A stretch of 64,000 bases of DNA from an uncultured Muribaculaceae bacterium (lineage in GTDB: Bacteria; Bacteroidota; Bacteroidia; Bacteroidales; Muribaculaceae): assembly GCA_947627615.1 (NCBI GenBank), contig CANQWS010000009.1, forward strand, positions 21,293-85,292, given 5' to 3'. Shown one piece after another: positions 29,496-37,960 of the stretch. Position 1 is the first letter of the stretch. Each line of letters opens with the position of its first letter. A model generated the notes under the pieces. It ran no database searches and was not told the origin of the DNA. It saw only the letters and a list, made by a program, of their open reading frames with translations. The translations under genes and the position numbers were made by a program.

Positions 29496-30311
29496 ATGAC
29501 CGACAATATAATCCACAGCATCTCCGCCGACGAGAACTTTTTCCTGCTCGCCGGCCCATGTGTGATCGAGGGTGAGAAAATGGCCCTTGACATTGCTGAA
29601 AACATAGTGAAGCTGACCGAACGGCTCCACATCCCCTACATTTTCAAAGGCTCCTACCGCAAGGCCAACCGCTCGCGCATAGATTCGTTCACCGGCATAG
29701 GCGACATGGAAGCGCTCGCGGTGCTGGCGAAAGTGCGCGAGGCTTTCGGCTGCCCGGTGGTAACGGACATCCACTCTGCCGAGGAAGCAGCCATGGCCGC
29801 CGATTTCGTTGACGTGCTCCAGATTCCGGCGTTCCTCTGCCGCCAGACCGACCTGCTCGTGGCCGCCGCCCGGACCGGCAAGACCGTCAACATCAAAAAG
29901 GGCCAGTTCCTCTCGCCGGAAGCCATGAAGTATGCCGTGCAGAAAGTGCGCGATGCGGGCAACGACCGTGTGGCCGTCACGGAGCGCGGCGTGAGCTTCG
30001 GCTACCACGACCTCATCGTTGACTACCGCGGCATACCGCAGATGCAGTCATTCGGCTACCCGGTGATTCTTGACGCCACCCACTCGCTCCAGCAGCCCAA
30101 CCAGTCAGCGGGAGTGACCGGCGGACAGCCCGAGCTGATAGAGACCATAGCCCGCGCGGGAATAGCCGTGGGAGTGGACGGTCTGTTCCTTGAAACGCAT
30201 CCCGAACCGGCCAAGGCCAAGAGCGACGGGGCCAACATGCTTCCGCTCGCCCAGCTGCCGGAACTGCTGGAGCGGCTCTGTGCCATCCGCGCCACCGTGG
30301 CCCGCTTCTGA
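29496..30311 (+). CDS. kdsA: 3-deoxy-8-phosphooctulonate synthase (KDO-8-P synthase)
   Basis: This 271-residue cytoplasmic enzyme condenses phosphoenolpyruvate and arabinose-5-phosphate to KDO-8-P, the first step to the KDO of the lipopolysaccharide core. It is a TIM barrel with the family segments LAGPCVIEGEK, FKGSYRKANRSRIDSF, TDIHSAEEAA, IPAFLCRQTDL, KKGQFLSPEAM and DATHSLQQPN. The length is normal. A strong bidirectional terminator follows 39 bases after the stop. Confidence 0.95.
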   Translation: MTDNIIHSISADENFFLLAGPCVIEGEKMALDIAENIVKLTERLHIPYIFKGSYRKANRSRIDSFTGIGDMEALAVLAKVREAFGCPVVTDIHSAEEAAMAADFVDVLQIPAFLCRQTDLLVAAARTGKTVNIKKGQFLSPEAMKYAVQKVRDAGNDRVAVTERGVSFGYHDLIVDYRGIPQMQSFGYPVILDATHSLQQPNQSAGVTGGQPELIETIARAGIAVGVDGLFLETHPEPAKAKSDGANMLPLAQLPELLERLCAIRATVARF

Positions 30312-30350
30312 CGGCCGGATTCCCGCAGAAACCAACCCCTTGAAACCCAA

Positions 30351-30382
30351 AATCGGGGCGCTGCCTGAGCAGCGTCCCGATT
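30351..30382. terminator. Bidirectional intrinsic terminator between kdsA and the phosphohexomutase gene
   Basis: Two 14-base arms (30351-30364 and 30369-30382) pair at 13 of 14 positions around a CTGA loop. The minus strand is followed by TTTTGGGTTTC and the plus strand by an AT-rich tract. It serves the two convergent genes. Confidence 0.85.
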
Positions 30383-30418
30383 CTATTATAATGTCAAACT
30401 AAACAGTGAGGGTGCGAA

Positions 30419-32170
30419 TCAGATGCCGAGGTCTTTCTTGACGGCTTCGATTTTCTTTTTGGCGCGTTCGTTGGCGGCGTCGTAGTCATCGGCCGATGCC
30501 ATGGTGTCATGCACTTCCATGTAGAACTTGATCTTGGGTTCTGTTCCGGAAGGACGGATGGAGACCTTGGTGTGGTCAGCGGTGAAGTACTGGAGCACGT
30601 TGGAGGTCACGGGCATGTCAAGCTTCTCGGTGGTGCCGGCCTCTACGTTGGTCTGTGTCAGGGTGTCATAGTCCTTGATGGTGACAACCTTGCTGCCGCC
30701 GAGTTCCTTGGGAGGATTGGCGCGGAATTCGCGCATCATTTTCTGAATTTCCTCGGCGCCGGTCTTGCCGGGACGTACCACGGAGATACCCACCTCGTGC
30801 GAGTAACCGTACTTCATGTAGATGTCCTGAAGCATCTCGAGGAAGTCCATGCCTTTTTCCTTGGCCCATGCGAGAGCCTCGGCCATGAGCGAGATTGCCG
30901 AAACGGCGTCCTTGTCGCGGCAGAAGTCCTCGGCCAGGAAGCCGTAGCTTTCCTCGCCGCCGCCCAGATAGCGGGCGGTGCCTTCGTTGGCGGCAATGAC
31001 GGCTGCGATCCACTTGAAGCCGGTGTAGCAGTCATACATGGTGATATCGTTCTTGTCGGCGATTGACTTGATGGTCTCGGTGGTCACGATGGTCTTCACG
31101 ATGTACTCCTTGCCTGTGAGGCGTCCGAGCTCGGCGTTGCGGGTCATGATGTAGTTCAGCAGAATCATCACGATCTGGTTGCCGTTGATGAGCACATACT
31201 CGCCCTTCTTGTCGCGGAGCACCACGCCGATGCGGTCGGCGTCAGGGTCGGAAGCCATTACCAGGTCGGCGCCCACTTCCTTGGCTTTGGCAATAGCCAT
31301 TGCCATGGCCGGCGGGTTTTCGGGGTTGGGTGACTCCACGGTTGGGAAATCGCCCGAGGTGATGTCCTGTTCGGGCACGTGGATAATGTTCTCGAAACCG
31401 TAGTTTTTCAGCGATTCGGGGATGAGTGCCACGCCGGTGCCGTGGATAGGAGTGTAAACGATCTTCAGGTCACGGTGCTTGGCAATGGCCTCGGGGCTGA
31501 GCGACAGACCCTTGATTGCCTTCAGGAACGGCTCGTCGACGTCGCGGCCAATGATCTGGATAAGGTCGGGGTTGGCCTCGAACTTGATTTCACTGACGCC
31601 GCCGATTTTGTTGACGTGCTTGATGATGTTCACGTCATGCGGGGTTATGATCTGCGCGCCGTCTTCCCAGTAGGCCTTGTAGCCGTTATATTCCTTGGGG
31701 TTGTGCGATGCGGTGATGTTCACGCCGCTCTGGCATCCGAGATGACGGATGGCGAACGAGAGTTCCGGTGTGGGGCGGAAGCTGTCGAAGAGATAAGCCT
31801 TGATGCCGTTGGCCGAGAAGATGGCGGCAACGATTTCGGCAAACTTGCGTGAGTTGTTGCGCACGTCATGACCCACGGCCACTTTGATCTGGGGCAGGTC
31901 GGCAAACGCCTCTTTCAGATAGTTGGCAAGGCCCTGGGTTGCGGCGCCTACGGTATAGATGTTCATTCGGTTGGAGCCGGCGCCCATGATTCCGCGCAGA
32001 CCGCCTGTACCGAATTCGAGGTCACGATAGAATGAATCAATAAGTTCTGTCTTGTCGGGATTGTCGAGCATACGCTTGACTTCGGCACGGGTTTCGGCAT
32101 CGTATTCCTCGCCGAGCCATTTTTCCGCTTTGGCAATTACTGATTTCAAAAGTTCGTCGTTATTTTCCAT
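30419..32170 (-). CDS. Phospho-sugar mutase (phosphoglucomutase/phosphomannomutase family)
   Basis: This 583-residue alpha-D-phosphohexomutase interconverts hexose 1- and 6-phosphates through a phosphoserine. The active-site serine loop is TASHNPKEYNGYKAYW, the metal-binding loop is DPDADRIGV, the sugar-binding loop is GGEESYGF, and the phosphate-binding loop near the C-terminus is SIRPSGTEPKIKFY. The length and the loop GGLRGIMGAGSNRMN fit the PGM2-like branch common in Bacteroidota. It is a single-gene transcription unit with a perfect promoter upstream. Confidence 0.93.
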   Translation of the reverse strand: MENNDELLKSVIAKAEKWLGEEYDAETRAEVKRMLDNPDKTELIDSFYRDLEFGTGGLRGIMGAGSNRMNIYTVGAATQGLANYLKEAFADLPQIKVAVGHDVRNNSRKFAEIVAAIFSANGIKAYLFDSFRPTPELSFAIRHLGCQSGVNITASHNPKEYNGYKAYWEDGAQIITPHDVNIIKHVNKIGGVSEIKFEANPDLIQIIGRDVDEPFLKAIKGLSLSPEAIAKHRDLKIVYTPIHGTGVALIPESLKNYGFENIIHVPEQDITSGDFPTVESPNPENPPAMAMAIAKAKEVGADLVMASDPDADRIGVVLRDKKGEYVLINGNQIVMILLNYIMTRNAELGRLTGKEYIVKTIVTTETIKSIADKNDITMYDCYTGFKWIAAVIAANEGTARYLGGGEESYGFLAEDFCRDKDAVSAISLMAEALAWAKEKGMDFLEMLQDIYMKYGYSHEVGISVVRPGKTGAEEIQKMMREFRANPPKELGGSKVVTIKDYDTLTQTNVEAGTTEKLDMPVTSNVLQYFTADHTKVSIRPSGTEPKIKFYMEVHDTMASADDYDAANERAKKKIEAVKKDLGI

Positions 32171-32240
32171 TTTTCTGTTATTTAAGGATTTTAGTTATGA
32201 GCTTAAAGGTTTTCCGAGGGGCGCACGGCCTCTCACAAAG

Positions 32241-32272
32241 CAAATATAGCCAATAATATTAATAACAACAAA
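32241..32272 (-). promoter_or_regulatory. Consensus promoter of the phosphohexomutase gene
   Basis: On the minus strand, TTTG (32269-32272), a 20-base spacer and TATATTTG (32241-32248) match the full Bacteroidota consensus. The start codon is 70 bases downstream of the -7 box. Confidence 0.8.
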
Positions 32273-32302
32273 AGTTTCCTCGAAAATATAGCTAAACTAC
32301 CC

Positions 32303-32334
32303 GCAAAAAACCTTAAAACCCCGAAGCGGCGGGG
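32303..32334 (-). terminator. Intrinsic terminator after the DUF5106 lipoprotein gene
   Basis: On the minus strand a compact hairpin CCCCG-CCGCTT-CGGGG is followed by TTTTAAGGTTTTTT. It begins 7 bases after the stop codon and marks the end of the fimbrial-region transcripts. Confidence 0.75.
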
Positions 32335-32340
32335 GGGAGG

Positions 32341-33312
32341 TCAGAGGGCGGAGGGGTCCGTGAGGTCTTTGGCGAGGATGCGGCCGGCGGAGTCAATGAC
32401 GTAGGCCGAAGGCGTTGCGTGAATCACGTAGATTTCGCCGTCGTCCACCCGTCCGCCGGGCGAATAGCCCACGGTCCAGCCCTGGGGAAGCGTGGCGGCA
32501 TGGGCGCGCCACTTGTCGCGGTCGGCATCGAAGGGGTCCACGGCCACAATCCTCAGCTCGCCCGCATCGATCATGGCGTTGAGCCTCTCGCTCGAAGCCA
32601 TGCGGCTCTCCACGGCGGCACACACCTCGCAGTCCGGGTCATAGAACAGCAGCACCGTCTGCGGCGTCCCTTTCAGGGCGCCTTTCAGAGTCATCCGCTC
32701 CCCCTCGCGGGTCACGAAAGCGAAATCGGCCGCCTCCTGCCCCACCCTGTTCTTCATCACCTCGGTCCGATGGGCCTCAAACCGTTGGCGCAGGGCCGGC
32801 TCTATTGCCGGAGAGGCCACAATCCGCCTCAAAAACATGATGTAGAGTTCTTCGTCACGCAAGGGCGAATTAGGGTCATAAAGATAGCTGGCCGCCACAT
32901 CGGACATGAAACGGAATGACTCGGGGCTTGCCGAAGCCCGTTTCATCAGCACGCCAATGGCGCTGTCGGCAACCGCCGTGTCAGCCGACAGCGAAAGCGT
33001 GGAGACAAAGCTTGAAAAATTGTGTTCAATGAAATCGGGGTCAAGACTGCGCTGATGGTCCGTGAAGTCCATGGCGTCCCAGAAGTGGAGCGCCACGAAA
33101 GCCGCGCGGCCGGCGGGGGTATTGACCGAGTCAGGAAACGCGGGCATTCCGAGAAGCAGCGAGCCGCTCCGCGCAACGGAATCGGCAGTGACGCCCGGGG
33201 CTTCCGAAGCAGTGCTTGCGGTATCATGCGACGGACTGCCGCATGCTGCCAAAACCAGACAAACGAGTTCCGGCATCAAACGACACCGGAACTGTCCAAT
33301 CCTGCAATTCAT
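32341..33312 (-). CDS. DUF5106-type lipoprotein with thioredoxin-like domain (CxxC present)
   Basis: This 323-residue predicted lipoprotein has a short hydrophobic stretch and a lipobox LVLAAC, with Cys24. The N-terminal half carries the DUF5106 helical module (VALHFWDAMDFTDHQRSLDPDFIEHNFSSFVSTLS). The C-terminal half is a thioredoxin fold with TVLLFYDPDCEVCAAVESRM. The Cys-Glu-Val-Cys motif is in the catalytic place, so a thiol-disulfide role is possible. Met13 is an alternative start but would leave a very short signal. It follows the last fimbrial gene by 32 bases and could be co-transcribed with it. Confidence 0.75.
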   Translation of the reverse strand: MNCRIGQFRCRLMPELVCLVLAACGSPSHDTASTASEAPGVTADSVARSGSLLLGMPAFPDSVNTPAGRAAFVALHFWDAMDFTDHQRSLDPDFIEHNFSSFVSTLSLSADTAVADSAIGVLMKRASASPESFRFMSDVAASYLYDPNSPLRDEELYIMFLRRIVASPAIEPALRQRFEAHRTEVMKNRVGQEAADFAFVTREGERMTLKGALKGTPQTVLLFYDPDCEVCAAVESRMASSERLNAMIDAGELRIVAVDPFDADRDKWRAHAATLPQGWTVGYSPGGRVDDGEIYVIHATPSAYVIDSAGRILAKDLTDPSAL

Positions 33313-33344
33313 TTAAACTTATAAGTGAGATGTTTTGTCAATTG

Positions 33345-35432
33345 TCAGCTTTTGTTCTTGTCTGCGGCATTATCTTCAATAGCCTTCAGGATGTCGGCGT
33401 CGGCCGACGGGTTACGGGTAAACTTCACTTCCACCGTGCCGCCATTGACTGTCTTGAAGTTCTCGTCCTGCAGCTCGAAGTAGGGATTGCTTATGCGTAC
33501 CTTTGACTCCGTGGAGGCAGTGACGGAATTGATGGTACGGAAGCGGCAGCGGATACGGCGTATAGGTGTGGCGTTGTCCGCGTCTGTGACTATGGTACCG
33601 GTGGGGTTCTCATCCGTCAGGCGGGTGTTATAGTCCGTCCATGTAATGGTCTTGACATACTGTATGGCGGTCTTGGTGTTGTCAAATAGTGACTTTCCGC
33701 TCTTCACCACAAGGGTTCCCACGGGGTTGTTCTCAATGTCCTGACGGTCCGATTCAATGACGAACGACAGCGGGAAGATTGCCTTGTCAAGATTGTCCGG
33801 AATCACGAAGAACACGGTCAGAGGCTGTCCGGTACCGGAATGCACCTTGTTTTCAAGACGAGTTTCAAAACCGTAAGGGAATTCATCGCGCTTGTTGTAG
33901 TTTCCGGCAAACACCCTGTTGCGCCACACACGCCAGGGCGTACGGCATATCAGCGTCACCGTGCGGGCCACGCCCGAAGCCTGATCTATGACAATGAACG
34001 TCTCTTTCTTGCGTTCCGACGAGGGCGAAACGGTTCTTATCTCATAGAATCGCCAGTTGGCCACATCTGACATGTTCTTTATGTCGTCCGGCAGACTGTT
34101 GACATCCGTGACCGGGGTCATTGACTCGATTACCTGACCGTTGGTGCCGCTGTCACGTATGATTGTCGCGTCGCTGTACCGGTCCGCGCTCAGGTCCGGC
34201 TTCAGCTTGTAGCCGAAATAGACAGTGCGGCTTTCCTCGGTGGTCACCACATGAGAGGTGAAATTCACCCAGAGCATTGCCTTGCCGTCGGAAATATTGA
34301 GCATCTGCTCGGTGTCTACGTCAAACGAGAGATTGTTGTAGACCACGCCCCTCATCGCGGCCTGAGCCGTGGGGTATCCCTCTGACGACACGCCCTTGAT
34401 GGTGACGTTGAAGCGGAAGTTGCGCAGCAGATTGTAGTAGTTGAACTTGTGGTCGGTGTCGAGCGCGCCGAGATTGATTTTGTAGTAGCTTGACACGGTG
34501 CTGCCGTTGTAACGTCCCTTGATGATAAGGGCCGTGGGGTTGACCGAGCTTGCCGGACGCTCGTAGATGAATTTCGGGTCCGCGGTGAACGCCAGAACAT
34601 CGGCAGTCTTGTTGTCCAAATCAGCCGATTCGTCGCCGGGGAAAATGCCCGGATAGGAAGCGAGTTCGGCATAAGGTTTCTGAGTGTTGCCGGCCGAGAG
34701 ATATTCGGGGAATTTATAGTGTTCCTTGTCCCACGGCGCTATGGAGCCGATTTTAGGGGTGTTGGTCATTGCGAATCCCTCCAGAACGAAATCGTCCGAG
34801 GCCGCAGGGTCTACCGCAACCCGAATCTGGGCGAAGTTACGAATCATGGGCACTCTCTGGAGTTTGTCCTTGGTATCCTGAGACGTCACCCATATATGTT
34901 CGCCCTCGGCGGTTACGGTTTCAGTTCCGTAGCCGGCAAGGAATTTCAGTCTCTGCCAGTAGGCTTCGGCACCGCCTGACGGCGTCACCTGCCCCATTAT
35001 TGCCTCGCTGCCGTAAACATCGCCGGCAAGGAGGCTCTTGTCGCCCACCATGAGCGAAGTGCCTTTCGGCACGGCCACAAGGTGGAGCACACGTGGTTCC
35101 TCCGATTTGGCAAGCTCCACTTTGAATTCCACAATATCCGTGCCGGGCTTCTCGTCGGTGGCTTCATAGATCTTGCGCATGAAGTTGGCCGTCGGGTCAT
35201 CCTGATTCTTCATCTCGAACTCAATGAGGTAGAGCTTCAGGGAGGCATAGTCAGGAGTCTCGCCCATTGCGCGGCTGCTCACCTGAGCCATGGCCGGAGC
35301 CTTGACCGAAACCGTCAGGGCGAACTTGTCGCCGAGGTCAGGTTCCGGGCCTTGCGGAGCAAGACTGTCCTCGGAGCATGCCCCCAAAGCCAACAAAGCC
35401 GATATAAACGATATGTATCTTAATATTTTCAT
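33345..35432 (-). CDS. Fimbrial accessory lipoprotein (Mfa-locus subunit)
   Basis: This 695-residue lipoprotein has signal peptide MKILRYISFISALLALGAC with Cys19, followed by Ser-Glu-Asp. I chose ATG 35432 because the longer in-frame start adds a polar N-terminus. The N-terminal region (about 35-370) has the fimbrillin-like pattern of a beta-sandwich pair (FALTVSVKAPAM, LYLIEFEMK, MIRNFAQIRVAVD, YYNLLRNFRFNVTIKGV). Ser53-Arg54-Ala55 lies where Arg-dependent processing occurs in Porphyromonas fimbrillins. The C-terminal half (VTLICRTPWRVWRNRVFAGNY onwards) is a further beta domain that I cannot name. It is the last of the accessory subunits and may be a tip or minor shaft protein. Confidence 0.65.
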   Translation of the reverse strand: MKILRYISFISALLALGACSEDSLAPQGPEPDLGDKFALTVSVKAPAMAQVSSRAMGETPDYASLKLYLIEFEMKNQDDPTANFMRKIYEATDEKPGTDIVEFKVELAKSEEPRVLHLVAVPKGTSLMVGDKSLLAGDVYGSEAIMGQVTPSGGAEAYWQRLKFLAGYGTETVTAEGEHIWVTSQDTKDKLQRVPMIRNFAQIRVAVDPAASDDFVLEGFAMTNTPKIGSIAPWDKEHYKFPEYLSAGNTQKPYAELASYPGIFPGDESADLDNKTADVLAFTADPKFIYERPASSVNPTALIIKGRYNGSTVSSYYKINLGALDTDHKFNYYNLLRNFRFNVTIKGVSSEGYPTAQAAMRGVVYNNLSFDVDTEQMLNISDGKAMLWVNFTSHVVTTEESRTVYFGYKLKPDLSADRYSDATIIRDSGTNGQVIESMTPVTDVNSLPDDIKNMSDVANWRFYEIRTVSPSSERKKETFIVIDQASGVARTVTLICRTPWRVWRNRVFAGNYNKRDEFPYGFETRLENKVHSGTGQPLTVFFVIPDNLDKAIFPLSFVIESDRQDIENNPVGTLVVKSGKSLFDNTKTAIQYVKTITWTDYNTRLTDENPTGTIVTDADNATPIRRIRCRFRTINSVTASTESKVRISNPYFELQDENFKTVNGGTVEVKFTRNPSADADILKAIEDNAADKNKS

Positions 35433-35479
35433 ATTTATGTCATATAATCTATTGAGAGTCATTTCAGCAGGTCATCGGG

Positions 35480-37951
35480 TTACTCGTCACCCCAAGTGAA
35501 AGGATAATATGGTATGCCGGTATCGTAAGTGGCCCTGTTGGTCTTATATTTTATTGTACCATCTTGCTTAACTTTAGAGTCCTTCCAGTACCATTCATCA
35601 TATACACATCTTACAGAAGCATTGTTCTGGTCTTTGGATAATTTAAGAACACCACCAGTCTTTGAGGGCTTTTGAACGACTCGCCCTTGAGCGGTCCAAT
35701 AACCATTCTGGGTTTTGCCTCCATACGTTTCAGCATCTACGTCATGAAGTGTAAACAACAAAGGTATGTACTGCTTATCTGACAACGAAGAAATATACCC
35801 CAATTCACTTCGTGTAGGCAAGCGCCAGCGTCCTGCCGGACAATCGAGTTCCTGATATGAAGCGCATCTCCGTTCAGCAAGGTCTTTTGACATAGGCATG
35901 GATTTTCCCCATGAGGAAGCCACCCGCAATATGGGGGCTATATATTGGTCCTTGTTCTCGTCAGCACCCTTATAGTTTTTAAGCGTTGAAGTGCCACCAT
36001 TGACATGCGGTGCATTTTCAAAACTATAGTTCAAATTCATAGCTATGCGGGGGTCTCCTATTATGTAACGTGTACCTACGTTGAGCTGCGTGATGTGAAT
36101 CAGATACATATTGGGGTTAGAATTACTACCGGACGATGCATTACCTGAAGGCCTGTACCAGTCTTGAACACCAGAGGTTGCCTGATTACCGTTTATATAA
36201 CTATTGCCATATATAGGACCCGAGAGATCTCTATAAGTACCGCCCAGATTCATACGAGATCCGCTGTAATTGGCGACAGACTCAATGTACATCTGAGGAT
36301 ATTGCCAGATTACGATTGTCTGGGAGAAGGATTCATTTGTCTTGTGCTTTATGGTCACTTCTATCTTATATCGCGAATAGGCAGGTTCTTTCTCGGGTCT
36401 ACGGGAAGAACTACTGATACGTTTTGATTCTGCGGGCAGGTAATATGGGATATTTGCTGTAGGAAGGGCTGACTGTTGGAAAATATTCAGATTGCTCAAA
36501 GTAGTACTTGTAGAACTTGTGTTGATTGCAGCCCATAAGTTGAGCGGGTGACGGATGTAAAGGTAGTCACCTCCTGCCAGTTCAGCATTCTGGTCGCGAA
36601 GAGCATAAGCACAGAGAGAGTCCGGAGATGCCTGACGGTTTGACTCGTCAATCTGCGCTTTTGTAATTGTAATCGGTGTTTCCGTACCCTCCGTAGTCAC
36701 ATAATACCTATAATAGGTCATTTGTATGTCTGAAATGTAGGATTCATGTGAGGTGTAATACGGAATAACTATATCTTCCACATTATCCATGGTGTAGGTG
36801 TTCTGGTCCACCACGAGATAGCGGGAGTCTTCGATGGTTATGTCCATATTGATGTCCGACCAGTCGACGGCGGTATAGCTTGCCGGAGAGATGACAAAAG
36901 GTTCATCGGGGGTGCTGCTTCCGAGCACTCCGACGTTGATGTTAACCTGATAGGCCACATTGCGCACCAGTTCGTTGGTCTTGACCACGGGAACCATGTA
37001 GTAGAAGTTCTGGAACTGAGTTGTTCCATCGCCCTCTTTCTGCCATGGCACCATGAGGGTTATGTAGGTCATGTGGGAGTCGGCGGCATCGGGCACCCAT
37101 GAGTTGGGATAGGTGTAGAACGGAACCTTGGTCCGATAGGGATACTTGTTGGCGGATTCCGTATCAATGTCGGTCGAATTGGCCCACGGGGTATTGAAAT
37201 AGTCGCCGGCCGCGTTGGTGTGGTTGGCGGGATTGACCGCCGAGCGGTAGACACCGTTGTTGAGAATTAGTTTGATCTGGTTGGTGAGCGGTTTCCATTT
37301 CTGGCCGCCGGCGTCGGTAACGGATTCCTCCACGCTTGCGGCAAGGGAAATCCTTGCGGCGGCGCGGCGGAGGTCAACGTTGCCGGTAGCGCGGTCCTGA
37401 GCGGTGTTGGCGCCGGTACGGGTCACTGTGGCGTCACCGTCCATGACGAAATCATCCGGGATGCCTACAGTTTTGAACACCTCGGAACTTACGGCTATAC
37501 GCCGAATGTCGTCAAGAGCGGTATCGACGGTAATAGCCTCGGCGTCGGCATCGGGCAGGTTGGCCACTACGAGGGCGCCGCATGTTGTGGCTCCGGAGGG
37601 GAACAGGGCGTCGGCAAGCTCACGCGAGAATTTTTCCTGAATCACAACCTGAGTCTGTTTGTTGAAATCATATTTCTTCACAAACTTGGGTTTGCCCGAT
37701 GGATTGTCGGCGGGATAGAGACAGAGCACAAGCGAACGGATCACATTCTCGTTGTTGTCATCGTCGGCCATGGTGGCTTTGGAGACGGCCCGCGAGTTCT
37801 TCACATTAAGGGTTATGTATCCGGCTTTGCTCTGGTCGTCAAGGCCGGGAAAATCGGCGTCGTCATCAGAGCATGCCGTCACCGCCGTCATGGTAATGAC
37901 GGCCGCAATGAGAGCCGATAGATAATGTCTTATATATAGTCTACGCAACAT
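35480..37951 (-). CDS. Large fimbrial tip-type lipoprotein with FISUMP/C-type-lectin-like C-terminal domain
   Basis: This is an 823-residue lipoprotein (Cys27 followed by Ser-Asp-Asp-Asp). The N-terminal half is fimbrillin-like (GYITLNVKNSRAV, RSLVLCLYPAD, GNVDLRRAAARISLAASV, NELVRNVAYQVNINVGVLG) and has Ser53-Arg54-Ala55, a likely processing site. The C-terminal 150 residues contain ASYQELDCPAGRWRLPTRSELGYISSL, GYWTAQG and ASVRCVYDEWYW, the pattern of the FISUMP/DUF1566 group with a C-type-lectin-like fold. A tip adhesin is the simplest reading. The codons for the C-terminal half are clearly richer in A+T than the first half and the neighbours. Overlap with neighbours is nil (9 bases to the gene upstream). 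Confidence 0.72.
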   Translation of the reverse strand: MLRRLYIRHYLSALIAAVITMTAVTACSDDDADFPGLDDQSKAGYITLNVKNSRAVSKATMADDDNNENVIRSLVLCLYPADNPSGKPKFVKKYDFNKQTQVVIQEKFSRELADALFPSGATTCGALVVANLPDADAEAITVDTALDDIRRIAVSSEVFKTVGIPDDFVMDGDATVTRTGANTAQDRATGNVDLRRAAARISLAASVEESVTDAGGQKWKPLTNQIKLILNNGVYRSAVNPANHTNAAGDYFNTPWANSTDIDTESANKYPYRTKVPFYTYPNSWVPDAADSHMTYITLMVPWQKEGDGTTQFQNFYYMVPVVKTNELVRNVAYQVNINVGVLGSSTPDEPFVISPASYTAVDWSDINMDITIEDSRYLVVDQNTYTMDNVEDIVIPYYTSHESYISDIQMTYYRYYVTTEGTETPITITKAQIDESNRQASPDSLCAYALRDQNAELAGGDYLYIRHPLNLWAAINTSSTSTTLSNLNIFQQSALPTANIPYYLPAESKRISSSSRRPEKEPAYSRYKIEVTIKHKTNESFSQTIVIWQYPQMYIESVANYSGSRMNLGGTYRDLSGPIYGNSYINGNQATSGVQDWYRPSGNASSGSNSNPNMYLIHITQLNVGTRYIIGDPRIAMNLNYSFENAPHVNGGTSTLKNYKGADENKDQYIAPILRVASSWGKSMPMSKDLAERRCASYQELDCPAGRWRLPTRSELGYISSLSDKQYIPLLFTLHDVDAETYGGKTQNGYWTAQGRVVQKPSKTGGVLKLSKDQNNASVRCVYDEWYWKDSKVKQDGTIKYKTNRATYDTGIPYYPFTWGDE

Positions 37952-37960
37952 AATGGTCGG

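Noticed and set aside
32331..32337. A run of seven Gs as another phase-variable tract
   Set aside because: It overlaps a compact terminator hairpin after a stop codon. There is no promoter box at the right distance.
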